In this document: one piece after another, positions 15,850 to 24,232 of the stretch
Layout: every line of letters begins with the position of its first letter
Numbering within the stretch: position 1 is the first letter of the stretch
NCBI GenBank assembly: GCA_035296905.1
Contig: DATHAA010000070.1
Location: forward strand, 1-36,684
Source of the DNA: DATEOR01 sp035296905
GTDB lineage: Bacteria > Actinomycetota > Thermoleophilia > Gaiellales > Gaiellaceae
Reading direction: 5' to 3'
DNA: 36,684 nucleotides
Made by a program: the position numbers and the translations under genes
The notes under the pieces: generated by a model
Told to the model about the DNA's origin: nothing
Database searches by the model: none
Seen by the model: only the letters and a program-made list of their open reading frames with translations

Positions 15850-16394
15850 GCGTAGCGGAAGCAGTCCGTCGTGTGGTCGTTCACGAGGCCGCACGCCTGC
15901 ATGAACGCGTAGCAGACGGTCGGTCCCACGAAGCGAAAGCCGCGGCGCTTCAGCTCCTTGCTCATCGCCTTCGACTCGTCGGTCTCTGCGGGAATCTCGG
16001 CCACCGACTTCCAGCGGTTCACCCGGGGCGCGCCGCCGACAAAGGTCCAGACAAGATCGCCGAGGCTCCCCACATCGAGCACGGCCTTCGCGTTCGCAAT
16101 CGCCGACTCGATCTTCAGCCGGTTTCGCACGATGGCCGCGTCGCCCATCAGTCGCTCGACGTCGCGCGGCCCAAAGCGTGCAACCTTTTCGGCCTCGAAG
16201 CCGGCGAACGCGCGGCGGTAGCCCTCCCGCTTGTGCAGGATCGTCGACCACGAGAGACCCGCCTGCGCGCCTTCGAGTACGAGCATCTCGAAGAGATGCC
16301 GCTCGTCCCGCGAAGGCACTCCCCATTCCTCGTCGTGGTAGGCGACGTAGAGCGGGTCGCCTTCGGGCACCCACGCGCAGCGCGCATCAAGCAT
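15846..16394 (-). CDS. tag: DNA-3-methyladenine glycosylase I
   Basis: A 182-residue base-excision repair enzyme that removes 3-methyladenine from DNA. RCAWVPEGDPLYVAYHDEEWG gives the first two zinc ligands C6 and H20, and NDHTTDCFRY gives H174 and C178. LEGAQAGLSWSTIL is the conserved helix containing the catalytic-pocket Glu, and GPTVCYAFMQACGLVNDH is the usual C-terminal block. The length is normal. It overlaps the downstream end of ctaG by eight bases, and its stop overlaps the stop of the small membrane gene on the other strand. Confidence 0.95.
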   Translation of the reverse strand: MLDARCAWVPEGDPLYVAYHDEEWGVPSRDERHLFEMLVLEGAQAGLSWSTILHKREGYRRAFAGFEAEKVARFGPRDVERLMGDAAIVRNRLKIESAIANAKAVLDVGSLGDLVWTFVGGAPRVNRWKSVAEIPAETDESKAMSKELKRRGFRFVGPTVCYAFMQACGLVNDHTTDCFRYA

Positions 16395-17157
16395 CGCCGT
16401 GACTGTATCCCGCGTCCTCCTCGGCCATGAAGCGGACGAAGAAGAACGCGAGCAGCCCGAAGAAGACGATCGCCTCGCTCACGGCCATGAGCGTGCCGCC
16501 GATCTGCTGGTCCTCGAGCGGCTGGAGGCCCCACAAACGGGGTGCCTCGACGTACGTGTCGTAGAGCGGGGAGGGGAGGAGCGCGAACAGCAGCCCGAGC
16601 GGGCTCGCGAGCACGAACGCGGCGAAGAGATATGCCGCCTTGCCGCCGGACGGGAGATGCCAAGGCTCGTGCTGGAACACGCACCACCACAGGCAGATGC
16701 CGACGAGCACATAGCTCAGGTGCTCCAGGTCGAGGAGGAGGCGGTTGTCGAGCGCGGCCTCGTAGGCGAACGGAACGTGCCAGAAGGCGTAGGTCGCGAG
16801 CCAGAGCGGCAGGGCGACGAGCGGACGCGTCAGCGTGCGCGCGATGCTGTTCCGTGCGACCCACTCGGCAACCCAGGGGCCGAGCCCGAGCACGAGGAGC
16901 GCGGGCGTCCACTCGGCGAGGACGACGTTCTGGAGGAGGTGGGCCGAGACGAGGTAGTGGACCGCGACCGTGGCCACTGGGCTGGCCACCGCGACGAAGG
17001 CGAGGACGAGCCCGGAGAAGAAGAGCGCGGACCGAAGGACGGAGGGCCGGTCCTTCCGCGCCGCGAGGATGTAGGCGACGCCGAGCCCCAAGAGCACGGC
17101 GACCTCCTCCCAGGCCGGGTACCAGCTCGAGGCGGGCGGCGTCGTGGCCAGGAGCAC
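16387..17157 (-). CDS. ctaG: Cytochrome c oxidase assembly factor CtaG (caa3 type)
   Basis: A 256-residue membrane protein with seven or so spans, matching the caa3_CtaG family used in assembly of caa3-type cytochrome oxidase. Key blocks are SAHLLQNVVLAEWTPALLVLGLG, AFWHVPFAYEAALDNRLLLDLEHLSYVLVG (His-rich, probable copper-related site) and SPLGLLFALL. It implies aerobic respiration in this organism. It starts at GTG and overlaps tag by eight bases. Confidence 0.88.
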   Translation of the reverse strand: MLLATTPPASSWYPAWEEVAVLLGLGVAYILAARKDRPSVLRSALFFSGLVLAFVAVASPVATVAVHYLVSAHLLQNVVLAEWTPALLVLGLGPWVAEWVARNSIARTLTRPLVALPLWLATYAFWHVPFAYEAALDNRLLLDLEHLSYVLVGICLWWCVFQHEPWHLPSGGKAAYLFAAFVLASPLGLLFALLPSPLYDTYVEAPRLWGLQPLEDQQIGGTLMAVSEAIVFFGLLAFFFVRFMAEEDAGYSHGDA

Positions 17158-17217
17158 CGCTTCAGGCTAACGGGCGTTGGGCTGGTTTCAGCCACTTCGG
17201 GATGAGATAGTCGCCCG

Positions 17218-17700
17218 ATGCGGAAAGTCGGAGTCGACGAGCTCATCTTCGGTGCGAGGCCCCGGGCGGGCAATGAGCCGCTCGGCTCGGAATGGGTCGA
17301 TGTCCTTCGCGGGATTCCCCTTTTCGCGCCGCTCTCGAAGCGGCACGTGAAGCGGATCGCGAAGCTCGCGCGCCCCCGCCGCTTCGCCGCGAGTTCGGCC
17401 ATCGTTCGCAAGGGCCAGCGGGGAGAGACCTTCTTCGTCATTCTCGACGGAGAGGCGACGCTCAACCTTCCGGGAGGAAGGAACGCCACGCTCGGGGCGG
17501 GAGACTTCTTCGGAGAGCTCGCGCTTCTCGATGGCGGCCCCCGCACGGCCACGATTCTCGCCAAGACCTCCGTGCTGACGATGGCGATCGCGCGACGGTC
17601 CTTCCTCAAGCTCGTCAAGGGCGATTCCGAACTCGCCCTCGGTCTGCTCAAGGTCATGGCGGAGCGCCTGCGCGAAGCCGACCAACCACGCGTCGCCTAG
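17218..17700 (+). CDS. Cyclic-nucleotide-binding domain protein
   Basis: A 160-residue protein made almost entirely of one cNMP-binding beta-roll (about 35-145). LRGIPLFAPLSKRHVKRIAKLA is the entry helix, IVRKGQRGETFFVILDGEA the first strands, and GDFFGELALLDGGPRTATILA the phosphate-binding cassette with the conserved Arg. There is no helix-turn-helix or channel domain, so it is a stand-alone sensor or a partner protein. ATG at 17218; tRNA-Gly begins 29 bp after its stop. Confidence 0.88.
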   Translation: MRKVGVDELIFGARPRAGNEPLGSEWVDVLRGIPLFAPLSKRHVKRIAKLARPRRFAASSAIVRKGQRGETFFVILDGEATLNLPGGRNATLGAGDFFGELALLDGGPRTATILAKTSVLTMAIARRSFLKLVKGDSELALGLLKVMAERLREADQPRVA

Positions 17701-17729
17701 AAGAGTCCTTCGCTACGCTGGCCTGGCCA

Positions 17730-17803
17730 GCGGGCGTAGCTCAACGGTAGAGCCCCAGCCTTCCAAGCTGGTGACGAGGGTTCGATTCCCTTCGCCCGCT
17801 CCA
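17730..17803 (+). tRNA. tRNA-Gly (anticodon TCC), CCA encoded
   Basis: The acceptor GCGGGCG pairs with CGCCCGC. The anticodon stem CCAGC/GCTGG holds loop CTTCCAA, with TCC at 17762-17764. The T arm contains GTTCGATTC. The 3' CCA is encoded at 17801-17803. Confidence 0.95.
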
Positions 17804-17804
17804 T

Positions 17805-17835
17805 GTGAAAGGCCCCGTAAACCGGGGCCTTTCAC
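17805..17835 (+). terminator. Perfect 13-bp hairpin after tRNA-Gly
   Basis: GTGAAAGGCCCCG pairs perfectly with CGGGGCCTTTCAC around a five-base loop, one base past the tRNA CCA. The downstream T-run is short (TCTT). Placement makes it the tRNA terminator. Confidence 0.8.
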
Positions 17836-17903
17836 TCTTCGGGCTCCGCGTGCCGCTTCTTAGCCCAGCGATGAGTAGGGCGGAACGTCCCCTCATGATC
17901 CGT

Positions 17904-17934
17904 CCTTGGTGGACCCCTCTACCTTGGTGGACCC
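17904..17934 (+). repeat. Two copies of CCTTGGTGGACCC
   Basis: The 13-mer CCTTGGTGGACCC occurs at 17904-17916 and again at 17922-17934, separated by five bases (period 18). It lies in the non-coding gap before the membrane-protein pair. It could be a tandem operator or a chance duplication. Confidence 0.6.
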
Positions 17935-17962
17935 ACAGCCGGCCGGACCATACTCCTGAACG

Positions 17963-17984
17963 GGCTCGATTCCCACCACCCGCT
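17963..17984 (+). repeat. Degenerate copy of the tRNA-Gly 3' end
   Basis: These 22 bases match tRNA-Gly positions 17779-17800 at 18 of 22 sites, including TCGATTCCC and CCCGCT. The copy lies about 160 bp downstream of the gene. It may be a decayed attachment site or a tRNA pseudogene tail. Confidence 0.4.
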
Positions 17985-18019
17985 TTCGCCTTGACCGCCG
18001 TGTACGTTAGGTTGCCTCC

Positions 18020-18499
18020 GTGTCCCGCTACGACTGGCTTCTCTTCCTCCACGTCGCATCAGCGTTCGCGCTCATCTCGGCCGTGGTTCTCGCGAGCGTC
18101 CTACTGGTGGTCGTGCGGAACAGAGACGTGCCCAGCGAGGTCGCGCGGCTCTTCCGCCTGACGCGCCTCGGGGACGTCCTCGGAGGCGTTGGCTCGGTGG
18201 GCGCGCTCGTCTTCGGGATCTGGCTCGCGATCGACGTGAAGGGCTACGAGCTCTGGGACGGGTGGATCATCGCCGCGTTCGTCTTGTGGCTCATGATGGG
18301 GGCCTTTGGCGGGCGAACCACGAAGAGCATCAATGCGATTCGGGATCGCTCGCGCGCGCTCGCGGCCGAGAGTGGTGACGCGCCGAACCCGGAGCTCCGC
18401 TCGCTCGTGCGCGACCCCCGCGGGCTCTGGCTCCACGCCGCCACCGCCGTCGCCGTCCTCCTCCTCCTGGTGGACATGATCTTCAAGCCGGGTGCCTGA
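18020..18499 (+). CDS. Integral membrane protein, DUF2269-like
   Basis: A 159-residue protein with four hydrophobic segments: 6-28, about 52-72, 79-98 and 135-155. The opening SRYDWLLFLHVASAFALIS, with an early conserved His, resembles DUF2269-type predicted membrane proteins. It starts at GTG 18020 without an obvious strong ribosome binding site. It overlaps the next gene, a similar protein (LFLHVLGASVLVGALV), by eight bases, so the two look like a duplicated pair that may form a heteromer. Function unknown. Confidence 0.7.
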   Translation: MSRYDWLLFLHVASAFALISAVVLASVLLVVVRNRDVPSEVARLFRLTRLGDVLGGVGSVGALVFGIWLAIDVKGYELWDGWIIAAFVLWLMMGAFGGRTTKSINAIRDRSRALAAESGDAPNPELRSLVRDPRGLWLHAATAVAVLLLLVDMIFKPGA

Positions 18500-18974
18500 C
18501 GTGCTCGCCGCGATCCGACCCGACAGCTGGAACTACGCGCTCTTCCTGCACGTGCTCGGGGCCTCCGTCCTTGTCGGGGCGCTTGTCACGGCAGGCGCGA
18601 TGCAGGTCGTAGGCTGGAAGCGTGACGCGGGCCAGGGCGCCGCCATGTTCGCGCGCCTCGCCTTCCGGACTCTCCTCTTTGTCGCCGTCCCGGCCTGGTT
18701 TGCGATGCGGATCGGGGCGGAGTGGATCTACTCCAAGGAAGGGTGGGCCGACGTCACCAGCGAGCCGGACTGGCTCGGCGTCGGCTACATCACGGCCGAC
18801 CTCGGCGGGATCCTCCTGCTCATCTCGGTCGTGCTGGCCGGGTTCGGCGCCCGCCGTCTCGCCCGCTCCGACGGCGGCTCCACGATCCTCGCCAGGTCGG
18901 CCGGGGTCATCGCGCTGATCGTCCTCCTGCTGTACCTCGTCGCCCTGTGGGCGATGACCGCGAAGCCCGGCTAG
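18492..18974 (+). CDS. Integral membrane protein, partner of the preceding gene
   Basis: A 160-residue four-span protein. NYALFLHVLGASVLVGALVTAGAM mirrors the first span of its neighbour, again with a His at the same place. The other spans are about 55-75, 97-117 and 132-152. Start GTG at 18492 (overlapping) or GTG at 18501; the reading frame is the same. Function unknown. Confidence 0.7.
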   Translation: MPDVLAAIRPDSWNYALFLHVLGASVLVGALVTAGAMQVVGWKRDAGQGAAMFARLAFRTLLFVAVPAWFAMRIGAEWIYSKEGWADVTSEPDWLGVGYITADLGGILLLISVVLAGFGARRLARSDGGSTILARSAGVIALIVLLLYLVALWAMTAKPG

Positions 18975-19101
18975 GGACTGTTACGCTTGATGAAGGCCCC
19001 CGCGGACGCAATCTCGCCGGGCTGAGGCTGCGTATCTCTCCCTGAACAAACGAGCGCAGTACCGGCCGGGCCTGCGTCTCCCTTGGAGACAGGAGGCCAA
19101 C

Positions 19102-19635
19102 ATGAAGATCCCCAGGTTCGCGCAAATCGCACTGGCCGCAGTCGCCCTCGGCATCGCTGCCGCGGGATGCGGTGGGAGCACCTCGTCCGGCGCGGCGCCC
19201 GCGAGCGGCACGAACGCGTCGACCGGCGCGTCGGGTCATCACCGCTACGGAGGCTCGTCGAGCTCGTCGTCGTCCGCGGACACGGTCAAGACCGCGAGCT
19301 CGCCGCTCGGGACGATCCTCGTCGACCAGGACGGGAAGACGCTCTACCTCTTCGAGGCGGACAGCATGAACAAGAGCAACTGCAGCGGCGGCTGCCTCGC
19401 CCTCTGGCCGGACGTGATGGCCAACGGCAAGGCGACTCCTGGCAGCGGAGTGTCCGCTGGGATGATCGGGACCGCGACGGGTTCCTCCCAGGTGACATAT
19501 GCCGGACACCCCCTCTACTGGTTCTCGGGGGACACGGCGGCCGGCGATACGAACGGTGAAGGCCTGGCCGACTTTGGCGGCGCGTGGTACGCGGTCTCCC
19601 CGGCGGGCAAGGCCGTCGAGGAGCAGGGCTCCTAG
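19102..19635 (+). CDS. Secreted lipoprotein with COG4315-type repeat
   Basis: A 177-residue exported lipoprotein. The signal peptide ends in the lipobox AAGC, with C23 the lipidated residue, and is followed by a low-complexity Ser/Gly/Ala linker (about 27-60). The globular part contains TILVDQDGKTLYLFEAD and NCSGGCLALWPDV, the paired motif of the 'secreted repeat of unknown function' (PF03640-like) family, and then a second degenerate repeat with YAGHPLYWFSGD. The two cysteines in NCSGGC may form a disulfide. An AGGAGG ribosome binding site lies just before the ATG. Role unknown. Confidence 0.85.
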   Translation: MKIPRFAQIALAAVALGIAAAGCGGSTSSGAAPASGTNASTGASGHHRYGGSSSSSSSADTVKTASSPLGTILVDQDGKTLYLFEADSMNKSNCSGGCLALWPDVMANGKATPGSGVSAGMIGTATGSSQVTYAGHPLYWFSGDTAAGDTNGEGLADFGGAWYAVSPAGKAVEEQGS

Positions 19636-19708
19636 AGAACCGGTGCGAGCGAACGAGCCGGACGTCGCGGAGCGAGGCTTCGTCCGGCTCGTCGGTCACG
19701 CTGCCTCC

Positions 19709-20782
19709 ATGGCGACCTCGCCCACGACCGAACGGGTCGTATACATCAGGCCGCGCACGATTCTCCAGGTGCTCGGGATCGTGCTCGCGACGATCGCGAT
19801 TCTCGCGTTCGTCTACCTGGCCTGGCACATCATCACGTGGGTCCTGGTCGCGATCTTCCTCGCGCTCGCGCTCAACCCGGCGGTGGAGAAGTTCGAGCGA
19901 CGCGGAATGCGGCGGGGCTATGCCTCGGCGACGGTCTTCCTGCTCGCGCTCGCCGCAATCGTCGGCCTGGGCTTCCTCGTCCTGCCCCCGCTCGTCAGGC
20001 AGGTGACCGATTTCATCCAGGCGGTTCCGGACCTCGTCGACGACCTGGTTGCCGGTCGCGGCCCGCTCGGATTCCTCCAGCGCGACTACCACATCGTCGA
20101 CCGCATCCGAACTGCGATCGAGGACAACGGGGTGGGCGGCGTGCTCGGCGTCACCGAGCCGGCCATCGCGGTCGCCCAGAGCCTCTTCTCGGTGATCATC
20201 GGCTCGGTCGCGATCGCCTTTCTGACGTATTTCATGCTCCTGGACGGGCCGAGAATGGTGGAGCGGTTCTACGCCTTTCTGCCCGAGAGCGCGCGGCCTC
20301 GCTGGCAGCGGGTCGGCCACGAGATCTACCGCACAGTCGGGGGCTACGTAACGGGCAACATCCTGATCAGCGTCATCGCCGGAGTCGCCGCGATGGTCGC
20401 GCTCTTCGCCGTCGGAAGCTCGTACTCCGTCGCGCTCGCGGTCGTCGTGGCGATCCTCGACCTCGTCCCGCTTGCCGGAGCAACCATGGCCGCGGTGATC
20501 GTCTCGACCGTCGTCTTTGTCGAGCTCGGCTGGGTGAGGGGCGTGATCATCATCGCGTTCTTCCTGCTCTACCAGCAGCTCGAAAACCACGTCCTCCAGC
20601 CGATCATCTACGGGCGCACGGTGCAGCTCTCCCCGCTCATCGTCCTGATCTCGGTCCTGATCGGGGCGGAGCTGGCTGGAATCCTCGGTGCGCTGGCCGC
20701 GATACCGGTCGCGGGCATCGTCCAGGCCGTGGGCCGCGAGCTTCTCCGCTACCGCTCCGAAGCCGCGCCGACCCCTCCCTAA
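19709..20782 (+). CDS. AI-2E family permease
   Basis: A 357-residue membrane protein of the AI-2E/PerM family. Two N-terminal spans (ILQVLGIVLATIAILAFVYLAW; WVLVAIFLALALNPAVEKFERR) are followed by a soluble segment (about 95-150) and five or more spans. The conserved DLVPLAGATMAAVI and LENHVLQPIIYGRTVQLSPL blocks are characteristic. Members export small molecules or act as Na+/H+ antiporters; the name AI-2 transporter is historical. ATG 19709 is chosen because the segment ahead of the first membrane span is then of normal length. A GTG upstream at about 19643 is in frame but would add a poor extension. Confidence 0.87.
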   Translation: MATSPTTERVVYIRPRTILQVLGIVLATIAILAFVYLAWHIITWVLVAIFLALALNPAVEKFERRGMRRGYASATVFLLALAAIVGLGFLVLPPLVRQVTDFIQAVPDLVDDLVAGRGPLGFLQRDYHIVDRIRTAIEDNGVGGVLGVTEPAIAVAQSLFSVIIGSVAIAFLTYFMLLDGPRMVERFYAFLPESARPRWQRVGHEIYRTVGGYVTGNILISVIAGVAAMVALFAVGSSYSVALAVVVAILDLVPLAGATMAAVIVSTVVFVELGWVRGVIIIAFFLLYQQLENHVLQPIIYGRTVQLSPLIVLISVLIGAELAGILGALAAIPVAGIVQAVGRELLRYRSEAAPTPP

Positions 20783-20841
20783 ACAGGGGGATTTGCACAG
20801 GGTTTCCGCGTGCCTACGCTTCGTGCGAAAGGAGCGACAGC

Positions 20842-21252
20842 ATGGCAGCAACCCTCAGCCATGCGGCCGGGCAAGAGCGATATGAAGTGCGCGAGATCCT
20901 CGAGGGCCAGGCGTTGGGCCACGAGGTTCGCCACGACTGCCGGGACTACGTCCAGGCAGTCGAGTTTGCGTTCGAATTTCTGCAGCGGCGCGATCCAGCC
21001 CGCGAGGGACTCGTTCACGCGCTCGAGGTGGTGAAGGTAGACGGACGGCACCGCGAAACGGTCTGGTCTTACGACCACGAACGCGAGCGGGGCCGCCTTG
21101 ATCCCGTGCGCAAGTGGGGCTACGACGTCACGCGGACATGGAGTGGACCGGCGCGCCCTGTGGCGCGACCCACGTTCGGCCGCCTGCAGCAACGACGCGC
21201 CTACGTCTGGGGATCCGCGGGTAATTGGGCTCTACACTCCGCGGATCCCTAA
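20842..21252 (+). CDS. Hypothetical protein
   Basis: A 136-residue soluble, charged protein. The start is set by AAAGGAG seven bases before ATG 20842. The middle (EILEGQALGHEVRHDCRDYV, then FAFEFLQRRDPAREG and LEVVKVDGRHRETVWSYDHERE) looks like one compact alpha/beta domain with a conserved-looking H-x-x-R-H-D-C. The C-terminal 40 residues are rich in Arg, Pro and Trp and may be disordered. I do not recognise a family. It precedes the second regulator/kinase pair by four bases and may belong to that operon. Confidence 0.6.
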   Translation: MAATLSHAAGQERYEVREILEGQALGHEVRHDCRDYVQAVEFAFEFLQRRDPAREGLVHALEVVKVDGRHRETVWSYDHERERGRLDPVRKWGYDVTRTWSGPARPVARPTFGRLQQRRAYVWGSAGNWALHSADP

Positions 21253-21256
21253 GGCC

Positions 21257-21724
21257 TTGAGCGCTAGCCCCGAGACATACGAGTCCCCTCTGCGCGTGCT
21301 TGTCGCCGACGACGAGCCGCCGATTCGGCTGCTCTGCCAGGTGAACCTCGCAGTGGCCGGCATGGAGGTGCTGCAGGCTGCCGACGGCGAGGAGGCGCTG
21401 AGACTTGCACGCTCGGAGAAGCCTGACCTCGTCCTCCTCGACCTGATGATGCCGAACGTGGGCGGCTGGACGGTCGCCCAGGAGCTCGCGGCCGACGAGC
21501 GTACGCGCGACATCCCCATCGTCTTCCTGACGGCGCGGGCGACGACGGGCGACCGCCGCCGGGCCGAAAAGCTCGGCGCGCTCGGCTATGTGTTGAAGCC
21601 CTTCGACCCGGTACGGCTTGCGCCGCTCGTCGCCGGTGTCGTCGCGCGCTGCTCGCGAGGCGAGGCGGAAGACCTTCGCCGCGAGCGCCCACCGGAGCTT
21701 TGGCCGGCGGATCTCGACGAATGA
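21257..21724 (+). CDS. Single-domain response regulator
   Basis: A receiver domain (155 residues from the TTG start) with acidic pocket D18-D19-E20, phospho-acceptor D62 (LLDLMMPN), FLTAR and LKPF. No output domain. A TTG at 21257 is proposed because it lies four bases after the previous gene and gives a normal N-terminal lead; a GTG about 30 bases further on is possible. It is a paralogue of the regulator at 2700-3140. The kinase gene 93 bp downstream is the likely partner. Confidence 0.85.
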   Translation: MSASPETYESPLRVLVADDEPPIRLLCQVNLAVAGMEVLQAADGEEALRLARSEKPDLVLLDLMMPNVGGWTVAQELAADERTRDIPIVFLTARATTGDRRRAEKLGALGYVLKPFDPVRLAPLVAGVVARCSRGEAEDLRRERPPELWPADLDE

Positions 21725-21759
21725 GACCGTTGCCGCGGCGTTCGCGGCGACGTACCATG

Positions 21760-21775
21760 CAGCCCCCAGGGGCTG
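21760..21775 (+). terminator. Short GC hairpin between regulator and kinase
   Basis: CAGCCC-CCAG-GGGCTG forms a six-pair stem in the 93-bp gap before the second kinase. No T-run follows, so it could be a weak attenuator or simply a leader structure. Confidence 0.3.
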
Positions 21776-21817
21776 GCGAGCAAAGGAGCCGACACGAGGG
21801 GGCGTAGCTTCTCATCG

Positions 21818-24232
21818 GTGTTGCGGTCATCGACCGCTCTCGGCTGGGCTGCTGCATTCCTCGCCCCGGCACTCATCTCGTCCCTGGACGCCCTGTCGAA
21901 CCGGCCGAGCTATCAGCTCGCGGGCTTCCTTTACCTGCTCGCGGTGTCGCTCGCGGCGTACCTCGGCGGCTTCGCGGCGGGCCTGGTCGCGACGGTGCTC
22001 GCCACGCTGGGACTCGACTACTTCTTCACGCCCCCGCGGCACGACTTCGTCCCCGCGAGTACCGACCAGGCGGCCGGCGTCGCGCTCTTCTTCGTCGTCG
22101 CGATCCTCATCTCGCAGCTCTTCGGGCGTCGTCGCCAGGTGCAGCGGCAGGCGGAGGCGGCCTCCGCCCGGGCGAACCGGCTTCAGGCGGTCACCGCGCG
22201 CCTCGCGGAGGCGGTCACGCCGCAGCAGGTGCTCGACGCGATCGTTACCGAGGGAGTCGAGGCAGCCGAGGCGCGGGCGGGTGCCATCGGGCTCGTGACG
22301 GCAGACGGACAGATGATCGAAATCGTCGCCCAGCGCGGTTACGAGCGGAACCTCTTCGTGGGCTGGGAATCGTTTCCGCTGGCGAGCGACACACCGATGG
22401 GCAAGGCGATCCGCGATGAGTCGCCGTTCTTTTTCAGCACATCGGCCGAACGCGACGCGGCGTTCTCGACGATGTCAACGCTTGGTGGCCCGAGCCATGC
22501 GCTCGCGATCCTCCCGCTCGTCGTCGAGGGCCGTGCGATCGGGGCTATCGCGTTCACCTTCCCGACGGAGATCGAGTTCGACGCCGAGCGCCGCGCGCTG
22601 AAAGCGACTCTGGCTCAACAGGCAGCGCAGGCGATCGACCGTGTCCGCCTCTACGAGGCCGAGCGTGCGCTACGGCAGCGGATGACCTTTCTTGCGGACG
22701 CGAGCGAGCTCCTGGGCTCGTCGCTCGACTACGAGGCGACACTCGCCCAGCTCGCACGCCTCGCTGTGCCGGAGATGGCGACCTGGTGCTCGGTCGACAT
22801 GGTCGGACCGGACCGCTCGATCCAGCGGCTCGCCGTCGCGCACGAGGACCCTGAGCGCGCCGCCTGGGCCGAGCGCCTCGGGGAGGAGTACCCGCCCGAC
22901 CCCGACCAGCCGATGGGCGTCCCGAACGTCATCCGGACGATGACAGCCGAGTTCGTCCCGGAGATCACCGACGAGCTCCTGGTCGAGGCGGCGCAGGGTG
23001 ACGAGCGCCTGCTCGAGATCGTCCGCGAGCTCGGACTGCGCTCTGCGATCACCGTCCCTCTCATCGCGCGCGGCCGGGCTCTCGGCGCGCTGTCCCTCAT
23101 CCGGGACGACTCCGCGCCGCGGTACACAGAGCTCGATCTCGATCTTGCCTCCGAGCTCGCGCGACGGGCTGCCTCGGCCGTGGACAACGCGGGTCTCTAC
23201 CGCGAGGCCGAGCGCCGCGGCGACGCCTCGCGGGCGCTCGCCCACGTGGATGACGGCGTGGTCCTCCTCGACGAAGAGGGCGCGGTCGTCTCGATCAATC
23301 CGGCGGCGGCTCGGATATTGGCGGTGGACGAAGCCACGGTCGTGGGCGAGACAGCCGTCGGCTCGATCGGGGGTTGGAGCGAGATCGAGGACAACGCACG
23401 GCCCGAGCGGGGAGGGACACGCGGCCCGGTGACGCTCCCGCTCGTCCTGAGCAACGGCAACGAGCGCTGGATCTCGGTCTCGGGAGTGGATTTCGGCGAC
23501 GGCGCTGTCTACGCCCTGCGCGATGTGACAGAGGAGCGGCTCCTCGAGCGGACGCGCAGTGATTTCGTCGCCACCGCCTCCCATGAGCTGAGGACGCCGC
23601 TCGCGGCCGTGCTCGGCGCCGTCAAGACGCTGCGGCGCGAGGACGTTTCCTTCGACCCCGATCAGCGCGAGATGCTCATGGACATGATCGACCGCGAGGC
23701 CGAGCGCCTCTCCGGGATCGTCGGGCAGATCCTCCTCACCGGCCAACTCGACGCCGGTCGCCTGCGGCTCGAACACGAACGGTTCGACCCGGTCGCGCTG
23801 ACGAAGAGCGTCGTCGACTCGGCCGAGCTTCACCTGCCGACCGGCATCGAGCTCCGCGTGCAGGCCGAAAAGGACGTTCCGGCCGTGGCCGGCGACGAAA
23901 ACCAGCTTCGCCAGGTGATCTCGAACCTGGTCGACAACGCGATCAAGTACTCGCCACAGGGCGGGGACGTTGAGCTGCGCCTCAACCGGAACGGCCAATT
24001 CGCGCGGATCGAGGTCGCCGACTCGGGCCTCGGCATCCCGCGGGACGAGCACGACCGGATCTTCGAGAAGTTCTACCGCCTCGACCCCGCGCTCACCCGC
24101 GGGGTGAACGGCACGGGCCTCGGCCTCTACATCAGCAAAGAGCTCGTCGAGCGCATGAACGGCCGCATCTCCGTCGACTCCGAGCCCGGGCGGGGCTCGA
24201 CGTTCGTCGTCGAGGTGCCGCTGGCCATCTGA
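21818..24232 (+). CDS. Membrane-bound sensor histidine kinase (DUF4118-GAF-GAF-PAS-HisKA-HATPase)
   Basis: An 804-residue sensor kinase. Four closely packed hydrophobic segments in the first 105 residues (YQLAGFLYLLAVSLAAYLGGF; LVATVLATLGLDYFF; ALFFVVAILISQLF) match the KdpD-type DUF4118 membrane domain. GAF domains lie at about 120-275 and 288-465, and a PAS domain at about 470-575. The H-box SHELRTPLAA has its His at 589. The HATPase domain has the N-box SNLVDNAIKYSP, DSGLGIP and GTGLGLYIS. Translation starts at GTG 21818, with a TTG next to it. Its last 106 bases overlap the convergent glycosyltransferase reading frame. It shares domain order with the kinase at the left edge. Confidence 0.92.
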   Translation: MLRSSTALGWAAAFLAPALISSLDALSNRPSYQLAGFLYLLAVSLAAYLGGFAAGLVATVLATLGLDYFFTPPRHDFVPASTDQAAGVALFFVVAILISQLFGRRRQVQRQAEAASARANRLQAVTARLAEAVTPQQVLDAIVTEGVEAAEARAGAIGLVTADGQMIEIVAQRGYERNLFVGWESFPLASDTPMGKAIRDESPFFFSTSAERDAAFSTMSTLGGPSHALAILPLVVEGRAIGAIAFTFPTEIEFDAERRALKATLAQQAAQAIDRVRLYEAERALRQRMTFLADASELLGSSLDYEATLAQLARLAVPEMATWCSVDMVGPDRSIQRLAVAHEDPERAAWAERLGEEYPPDPDQPMGVPNVIRTMTAEFVPEITDELLVEAAQGDERLLEIVRELGLRSAITVPLIARGRALGALSLIRDDSAPRYTELDLDLASELARRAASAVDNAGLYREAERRGDASRALAHVDDGVVLLDEEGAVVSINPAAARILAVDEATVVGETAVGSIGGWSEIEDNARPERGGTRGPVTLPLVLSNGNERWISVSGVDFGDGAVYALRDVTEERLLERTRSDFVATASHELRTPLAAVLGAVKTLRREDVSFDPDQREMLMDMIDREAERLSGIVGQILLTGQLDAGRLRLEHERFDPVALTKSVVDSAELHLPTGIELRVQAEKDVPAVAGDENQLRQVISNLVDNAIKYSPQGGDVELRLNRNGQFARIEVADSGLGIPRDEHDRIFEKFYRLDPALTRGVNGTGLGLYISKELVERMNGRISVDSEPGRGSTFVVEVPLAI

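Noticed and set aside
17991..18013. TTGACC as a -35 box for the membrane-protein pair
   Set aside because: No -10-like hexamer is found at 16-18 bases; TACGTT and TAGGTT are too close.
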